Of a stretch of 64,000 bases of DNA, positions 57,607 to 64,000 are shown in pieces. Made by a program: the position numbers and the translations under genes. The stretch is from Lepidodermella squamata (lineage: Eukaryota; Gastrotricha). Numbering within the stretch: position 1 is the stretch's first letter; each line of letters opens with the position of its first letter. Under the pieces are notes generated by a model. It made no database searches. It was given only the letters and a program-made list of their open reading frames with translations, and had not been told where the DNA came from. Location of the stretch: positions 3,658,001 through 3,722,000 of the forward strand of contig JBLDXI010000032.1 of assembly GCA_047495785.1 (NCBI GenBank), in the 5' to 3' direction.

Positions 57607-58783
57607 GTTGATCAAGAGTAAAAGATGCAATAGTAAAACAGAAATTGACTTCCAACGCTTGCCTTCCGCTCAGATCACCCACACCCATTCGCATCTTTCA
57701 TTGAAAACTCGATTTTTTTAAAAACTACCCGCCAAAAATCATGCTATAAACACAATGAAACACAAAATCAATAAAAAATAATTTATGTTCGAGTTATCCA
57801 GAATTGAGAATTAATATAATTGAAAACAAATTGAACGGTCGCGCGGTTGGCTTTTTGATCTTTTTCATCTCGCACCCTCGCTGCCTGAACCTCTGAGGAA
57901 TGAAGAATCGCTTCGTCTGCTGCTGCTGATTGATGTGATGACGACTTTACGGTAGTTTGGAATGTTTAGCGTATTTCCGACGTGAAATAACTTGATCCTT
58001 GCTAAGTGAACTGTTCAAATTGAGTACCTGGACTGTAGGTTTGATTTAATTCTAACATTCTTAACTCAAGTTCTTCATTGAGTCCATCGACACTTTAGTG
58101 AAATTGTAGTCTGTTTTCTTTTAATTCTGTTCTAATCGGCACACATATATGGTTAATGCTCATAATTGTATAAAAAAACCTGGAGTCATCCGGGTTCGGA
58201 ACCAGACTGACACATTCATTTGGATGCTAAACAACTTGAATTCTTGTCACAATTTCGCCTACCTGCTGCAATGCTAAATGATTTGCTATCCAAATGAACG
58301 GCATTTATCATAGCTTTATTTTTGTAATTAACACGTGTATTCGGTTGTGCGATCTTAGCTCTTAGCACTGTATAATCAGTGTCAGGTTTTCAGATCATTC
58401 CATGCCCCGTTAAATCACCAGAAATGGTGGCAGGGTCCACTATCAATTAATCCATTATCCAAGATTTTGCGATACCGCTGTTGCTTAAGTTTATACTAGA
58501 GATAAAATACCCACTTGCCCCGATCAGATCTGCAACACTGCAAGCCTGCTAGCTAGTTGTAATTATTGAGTGGTTCTTACTAATACAACACTAAATGACC
58601 TAAACCCTGAACAATAAGTATTGTGAACATCTCCTTATGCCTGCTATCATGAAGATTGCGTACAGAATGCAGAATGCAGGAGTTATGGGATTTTTCTGTT
58701 GCTTAGTTGACGATCCTTGTTTCTTATCCTATGTATTCCCGATATATTATTCTTTATGATGCTAGGACAACTTCGGCTTTTAA
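57607..58783. other. Divergent promoter region between WARS2 and RPS6
   Basis: 1.2 kb between divergently transcribed genes; it should hold the promoter of the tRNA cluster and that of RPS6. No coding frame, repeat or RNA gene is visible. A pyrimidine-rich TCTTTATGATGCTAG precedes the RPS6 start by about 20 bases and could be a 5' acceptor. Confidence 0.45.
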
Positions 58784-59982
58784 ATGAAGTTGAACATTGC
58801 CTTTCCGGCTACCGGATGCCAGAAACTCTTCCTTATCGAAGAGGAGGACAAGATTCGCCACTTCTACGAACGCCGTGTCTCTCACGAGGTTGATTTGTCG
58901 TTCCTCGGCGATGAATGGAAGGTGCGTACAAACTCAAAGATTGTCCTCAGCGGGATTAATATTTTCGCGTATTTAGGGCTACATCGCCAAGATTACTGGT
59001 GGTAACGATAAGGAAGGTTTCCCCATGATGGCTGGCATCCTCTCGCCAGGTCGTGTTCGACTCCTCCTCGATTATAGTAAGCAGCTCACTATGCCAATGT
59101 TAGTTGAAATGGTGGATTTTTAATTTTAGGGCACAAGTGCTACAGGCCTCGTCGCTCTGGTGAGCGTCGCCGCAAGTCCGTCCACGGCTGCATCGTTGAC
59201 CAGAGCCTCAGCGTGCTGAGCTTGGTCATCGTCAAGAAGGGTGACGGTGAAATTCCCGGCCTCACGGACAAGACCATTCCTCGCCCCCTTGGTCCCAAGC
59301 GTGCTTCCAAGATTCGCAAGCTCTTCAACCTCTCGAAGGATGACGATGTCCGTCAATATGTTGTTAAGAAGCCTCTGCCCGATAAGGAGAGTAAGTTATC
59401 TTGAAATTAGCAGTTTAAAAATTTTCATCGACTTTTCTGCATCTAGAGAAGCGCCCCAACAAGTTCAAGCGCCCGAAGATTCAGCGTTTGATCACCCCCG
59501 TTGTCCGCCAACGCAAGCGTCATCTTATCGCTCTCAAGCGCCAGCGTCTGGCTAAGGGTCGTCAGGAAGCCGCCGAATACCACCGTCTTCTCCAGCAGAG
59601 ACAGAAGGAGGCTCGCGAGAAGAAGTTGGAGCGCAAGAGGACCATCAGCAAGACCCGCTCCAGCGAGTCTGGCAGCGTTTCAGGCACCAAGGCTGCTCCC
59701 GCTGCCGCGAAGACTGCCCCGGCTGGCAAGGCCGCCCCAGCTGCCAAGGCTCCAGCTGCGACCGGTAAGGCCGCCGCTACTGGCAAGGCTGCTCCTGCTG
59801 CTGCTGCCAAGCCCGCATCCGCCCCGGCTGGCAAGGCTGCCCCTGCCAAGGCTGCTGCTCCCGCCCCGGCTCCGGCACCGACCAAGGCTGCTGCCCCGGC
59901 TAAGGCCCCCGCTGCCGCCGCCGCTAAGCCCGCGACAAAGGCTCCAGCACCGGCGAAAGCCCCGGCTCCTAAGAAAAAGTAG
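58784..59982 (+). CDS. RPS6: 40S ribosomal protein S6 with long Ala/Pro/Lys C-terminal extension, 4 exons
   Basis: Small-subunit protein and classical S6-kinase substrate. Exons in phase: 58784-58921, 58977-59076, 59130-59390, 59447-59982; 344 aa against 249 in human. The core is conserved: [62 protein letters not shown] and PKIQRLITP. At the exon 2-3 junction the usual SKGH reads YRH. After [21 protein letters not shown] (split over about 225-245), where other animals end in the phosphorylated RRRLSSLRAS-type tail, about 98 residues of Ala/Pro/Lys/Gly repeats follow, ending APKKK. AATAAA is at 60049-60054. Codon use is strongly C-ending, as expected for high expression. Confidence 0.97.
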
Positions 59983-60904
59983 ATAATTTTTAAGACGAAC
60001 GAAGAGAGCGTGCTATTTGCAGAGAGTGATACTGCTGAAAAAATCTAAAATAAAGTGACGAGAGTTTACTGACAAATCACCGGCTTGTTTTGTTTCGCTT
60101 CATTTATTTCACGTTTCACTTTGATTTAGATTTTATCCATGATTGACTAAGAGCTTGCAATCAGCAATTACGCACAACTTTTTTAGGTAAGATGATAATA
60201 GATTATTGGTAGACAAGCTTTAGCACGATGCCCGATTAATCCATCCTTACTAACATCAAATAACAGAAAAGATGATATATTGAAATTGACTCATTAACAG
60301 AATTATAACCTTGGTTTTAACAACTGAACTAGCTTTTGCGGACACAGAACCTAGTCATCATGAAAGCAGCTTATGCGCCATAATCGAGTGGCGGTACCGA
60401 GAGATCGATATTGCAATTATCAAGAATTTGCGGTTAGTTATCGTTGTTCATCTTTGCACCAGAGAAAGACGCTGTATACTGAAGCAGAGTTCAGATCAGT
60501 AGGAATTGTTAGATGTTAGATGAGCTCATGAAATCCATAAACATAGAACGCGGTAGTTTCCACTCCTTGTCTGAAACCTGCGATTTGTTCTACCGCTCTA
60601 ACACAGGCAGTAAAGAGTAACGGAATTTTATTTAATTCACTCGCTTCGTAAATTGTCTAAAAGCGAAAGTGATTTTCAGCAGTCAAAAGCAGAGCTATTA
60701 TATTTTTAGGCGGAAAACACCCACAAGTCTTATTCGCACGCTCATTCTTTGGCTATTATTGATTATGTCCCTTATTTTTTTAGTTAATGCTTGAAAATGG
60801 TGGAATGATTCGGTATCTCGCTAACCGGTGACTGTTTTCCTGTTGCGCCTATCACTTATCACTATCTCGTTCAAAGATAACGCACCACAGCTTCTGAGGT
60901 TAAC
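59983..60904. other. Intergenic region with RPS6 poly(A) signal
   Basis: AATAAA at 60049-60054 is the RPS6 poly(A) signal. The remainder is upstream DNA of the SLC22 gene with no other feature recognised. Confidence 0.5.
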
Positions 60905-62666
60905 ATGGCAAACCACGGAAAAGATTTTAAAGATAAAGTGGCGTCATTGTTCTCTTTGCTGCGAAGAAACAAGTCAAAAGACGACTACGAGGTTACTGAA
61001 CATTCCATGGATGCCGAAAAACTACTTCAAAGCCTGCCGCGCTTCAACGCCCTGCAAATCACGGCTATAGCCTGCGTCGGGTTCATCTGTTTCCGAGGAC
61101 CTTGGACAATATTTAGTATCTCATTCATCTCGGACGAAAGTATTAGCTATACTTGTAAACAGCCTAATTACGTGAGTTGATCTTCAATTTCTTAAATGAT
61201 ATGAAACTTATCTTGTTTAGACTGGACAATTTAATTTGACTCAATGTGAGGTCATTGACTTGAGTCGGAATAACTCCAAATACTCTTGCTCAGCTTGGGA
61301 CTATCAAAATATATCGATTGAGCTGTCAACCGTGTCGCAATGGGATCTCGTTTGCGATCGGAAATACCTCGTAACGCTTGAACAAACCCTATACGTTGCA
61401 GCTCAGATGATTGGAGCGTTGTTTCTCGCACCTCTTTCCGACCGTTTCGGCCGCCGGCCGGCCATAATTGTCGGATTTTTGATTCACTTAGTCTTGTCTG
61501 TCGCGCTCATGTTCTCGTTTAGTTTCTACATGTTCATTCCCGTGCGGTTCCTTATGGGAATGGTCAATCAGATGATTGTAACCTCTTCGTTCGTCCTCAT
61601 GGCCGAGTGGTTTTCCGATAGATGGCGAACCATAGGGTCGACATCAATAATGTGCTTTTGGGTCCTCGGTATCATGGCATTACCAGTTTTTCCGTACTTT
61701 ATAAAAAACTGGCGAGGTCTTGTTTTGGCTTACATGGTCGTACCTGATTGCGTCGTGTTTATCCTTTTCTTTTTGCTACCCGAATCATTCTTCTTCCTCG
61801 TCGCGAATGGACGATATATCGAGGTGGAAAAGTATTTGCGGCGCGTGAAATGGTCTTCTAAGCAAAGTGAGCTTGGAAGTTCTACGATGGAAATAGCCCG
61901 CCGCGCATCTAACATCGACAGTGCCTCCCTTCAAAAAATTAAGGAAGAAGCGCAAAGTTCAATGCGCAGCGCTATAAAGGGGATATTTACTAGTCCAAAA
62001 ATGTTGATTTATTCGCTAACTTTATTCTGGCTCTCACTGTCCCTGAATCTAATCTACTACGTCGCAACGTTGCAAACCAGCTCAGTATCCGGGGACGTTT
62101 ACTTGAATTATATCCTCACATCAGCCATTGAATTACCATTCGTTTTGGCGTCCATGGTTGGAGCGAAATTTCTTCCCCGTACCGTTTTGTTGTTTCTGTT
62201 GTACGCCATTTCTTGTTCGGGTTTGTTAGTGTACAGTTTAACCAATTTCTCGATAGCCGCCTTTATTGGTCGCGGTGCGATTTCGGGCGGTTATATCGTT
62301 CAAATTTTATACGCGACTGAAATGTTCCCGACAATCGTGCGTAATGCTGGCTTGGGTTTTTACCAAGTCGCTGAAAATCTAGGTCCTGTGCTCGGAACTC
62401 CGATAATTGCGCTTCCTTGGGCCGAGAGCGGCGTAGCGAGTTTATACTTCACGTTCGGGGCGATTGCCCTATTCAACACGTTCATTTACATGCTGCTACC
62501 TGAGACTCGGGGGCACTCTTTGCCCGAAACAGTGGAAGAGATCGAAAAGCGTAGCGCGTTTTCGTTCTGGCGTTACATCACTTGCCGATTGTCGTGGTTT
62601 GATAACCCAGCGCCCGAGAAGTCCGTTAACGCCGAAAAAGAGTTAACTCAAGATGCTTATTTGTAA
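60905..62666 (+). CDS. SLC22-family organic ion transporter, 2 exons
   Basis: Major facilitator superfamily plasma-membrane transporter of the organic cation/anion (SLC22) group. Exons 60905-61171 and 61221-62666 join in phase over a 49-base intron; 570 aa, the usual size. TM1 (about residues 47-65) is followed by a large extracellular loop with several NxS/T sites and the SLC22 motif WDLVCDR, then LSDRFGRRP (MFS loop 2-3), VRFLMGM, the long cytoplasmic loop after TM6, ATEMFPT and LLPETRG near TM12. The C-terminal tail is acidic. The substrate, including whether it is a cation, anion or carnitine, cannot be read from sequence. A second related gene follows 687 bases downstream in the same orientation. 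Confidence 0.94.
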
Positions 62667-63352
62667 ATTCGTTTTCTTGAAAATAGTTGTCTAGTGAATT
62701 TCATTGTTTATTCCTCGTTCGGTTTGACCGTTTCTTTACGACATAACAATTCTCATCACTTTGTGCCTGATTACTCACTACTGATGATGAATTGCTCGCA
62801 TCCACAAAACTATTTGTGTTTAAATTTGTATGTTAGTTTATGTATAGCTACGGCAAGTGTGCTTTCACGGTAGATGAGCAGAAAAATTCCTGCGCCGAAG
62901 TTCCTATTATTTTTTATGTACCACCTCGTTTATATCGAGGACTCGCGATTGAAAGGTTGTTACTTCCCTGTTGTGCTGAGACATCTTTTTGCCATTGAGT
63001 TAATTCAGCTGATTTTGTGCTATATGCCACCTAATTCATCCTCGAAACGCCCCTTATAATCATTGTTTAATCTACCAAAAAGTAGTTTATAAATTTATCT
63101 TCATAAAATAAAGCAGTTGAAGGTTCACGTGATTATTTTATCACAGGAAACAGGTTGAGAATGTTATCAGTTATCAATATTGATATTAACACGGTAGATG
63201 AATTTATCAAAGCTGTAAATACAACATGACATGATATACAACGTTATAAGATACTATTCATGCAACACATTTATATGAACTGCATTTGTTTCGTAGGAAA
63301 TATGATATAGCGGCATTTAAAGTTTTTTTTTTTACAATTTTCGTGAACGGCC
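62667..63352. other. Intergenic DNA between tandem SLC22 genes
   Basis: AT-rich, with CATAAAATAAAGC near 63104-63116 as the best poly(A) signal for the upstream transporter. No gene is recognised. Confidence 0.45.
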
Positions 63353-64000
63353 ATGAGCAAAGTCGAGGCGAAATTCGATGAGCTGCCTGTTTTCAATCGC
63401 TACACCACTATCGTAGTACTTGCTGTCGGTTTCCTCTGCTTTCGTGGCAGCCTTCAGTTATATGGCATCAGTTTTATCGCTCACCAAGTGCCTTATTCAT
63501 GTATTTCATCTCAAAATCAGGTATTCAATTTGCATTTGATACATTATCGAATATGACTTTGTGATTCAAGACAGGTGAACCTTTCAGCTGCTCAGTGGTT
63601 AACGCGACAAATGAAACTTCGCAATGTACCACTTGGGATTACGGCGAATACTCCACATCCCATTCTATTGCCACGTCTTGGGATTTGGTTTGCGAGTTTT
63701 CCTATCTAATCGCTTTGGATCAATCGGTTTACTTGGCGGGTCAAATGTTGGGTGGAATTTTTCTCACCCCGTTTTCAGACCATTACGGCCGTCGACCGAT
63801 TATCATTTATGGATTAATATGCCAATTAGTTTTTGAAATTGCTCTACTATTCTCGGTCAACGTTTCTATGTTCATAATTGTCCGTTTTATGGTCGGCTCT
63901 CTCAAGCAAACCGTCGAAACTTCCTCATACACGCTCATGGCCGAATGGTTTTCGTCGAAATATCGAACAATCGTTAGCAATTCGGTTCTATTAACATTTT
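63353..64000 (+). CDS. Second SLC22-family transporter, cut by window end
   Basis: Exon 1 is 63353-63520 and exon 2 runs from 63571 to the window edge, joined in phase over a 50-base intron with the acceptor GATTCAAG (the ACAG four bases later would break the frame). At least 199 residues are visible: TM1 (VVLAVGFLCFRG), an extracellular loop with CTTWDYGE and SWDLVCEFSYL, then FSDHYGRRP and LMAEWFSSKYRTI. The intron sits at the same position as in the upstream copy, so the pair arose by tandem duplication. It lacks the 40-residue charged N-terminal extension of the first gene. Confidence 0.92.

Noticed and set aside
59562-59885. Minus-strand Ala/Gly-rich frame and a second plus-strand Arg/Leu/Pro-rich frame over RPS6
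   Set aside because: Shadows of the GC-rich RPS6 tail in other frames.
1-64000. CRISPR arrays, rRNA or tRNA genes, bacterial-type operons
   Set aside because: No regularly spaced repeats, no cloverleaf or rRNA core sequence recognised. Genes are spliced and animal in type.

Overview
This is a gene-dense animal nuclear sequence. Most genes have introns of about 49-56 bases with GT-AG ends. Several genes sit head to tail on one strand with 32-195 bases between them, and a splice-acceptor-like ...TTTAG or ...CCGTAG motif lies just before the downstream start codon. That is the layout of SL trans-spliced operons. With compact introns, this points to a nematode (perhaps an early-branching lineage), but no rRNA or other marker fixes the taxon and another trans-splicing animal is possible. 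All exon structures below were joined by hand from reading phase, splice sites and family alignment from memory; none is confirmed by transcripts.

Layout, left to right. 1-1.27 kb holds no gene I can support. 1.3-3.1 kb is a monoamine-oxidase-like flavoenzyme whose 3' UTR is interrupted by a Mutator-like (MULE) transposon at 3.16-5.46 kb. A foldback repeat (6.5-6.7 kb) precedes an intronless short-chain dehydrogenase (7.1-8.2 kb). 9.9-14.6 kb (minus) is a chondroitin-polymerizing-factor-like gene, with a TIR element in one intron and a small membrane-protein gene nested in another. Then come TBC1D16 and haspin (minus, probably co-transcribed), a hAT-type MITE (21.6-22.2 kb), and a bZIP factor followed closely by a 1319-aa coiled-coil protein (plus). 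27.8-29.6 kb (minus) is a secreted serine-protease homologue that has lost its whole catalytic triad. 30.3-32.7 kb (minus) is a tail-less UPF1-like helicase. 34.1-37.1 kb (plus) is HEATR6. 37.8-45.7 kb (minus) is a large Ser-rich, coiled-coil-ending gene with two alternative first exons, next to about 5.5 kb of non-coding DNA. 51.1-57.6 kb (minus) is a three-gene tRNA-function cluster: mitochondrial TrpRS, cytosolic AlaRS and the tRNA(Ser) Um44 methyltransferase. 58.8-60.0 kb is ribosomal protein S6 with a long Ala/Pro/Lys tail. The right edge carries two tandem SLC22 transporters, the second running off the window.

Functionally this is mostly housekeeping: translation (RPS6, AlaRS, WARS2, TRMT44), mRNA surveillance (UPF1-like), mitosis (haspin), Rab trafficking (TBC1D16) and extracellular matrix (CHPF). 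The unusual content lies in the gene arrangement (operons, nested gene, alternative promoters), in catalytic-residue losses in three enzyme families, and in four separate DNA-transposon-like elements, three of them with readable target duplications or direct repeats.
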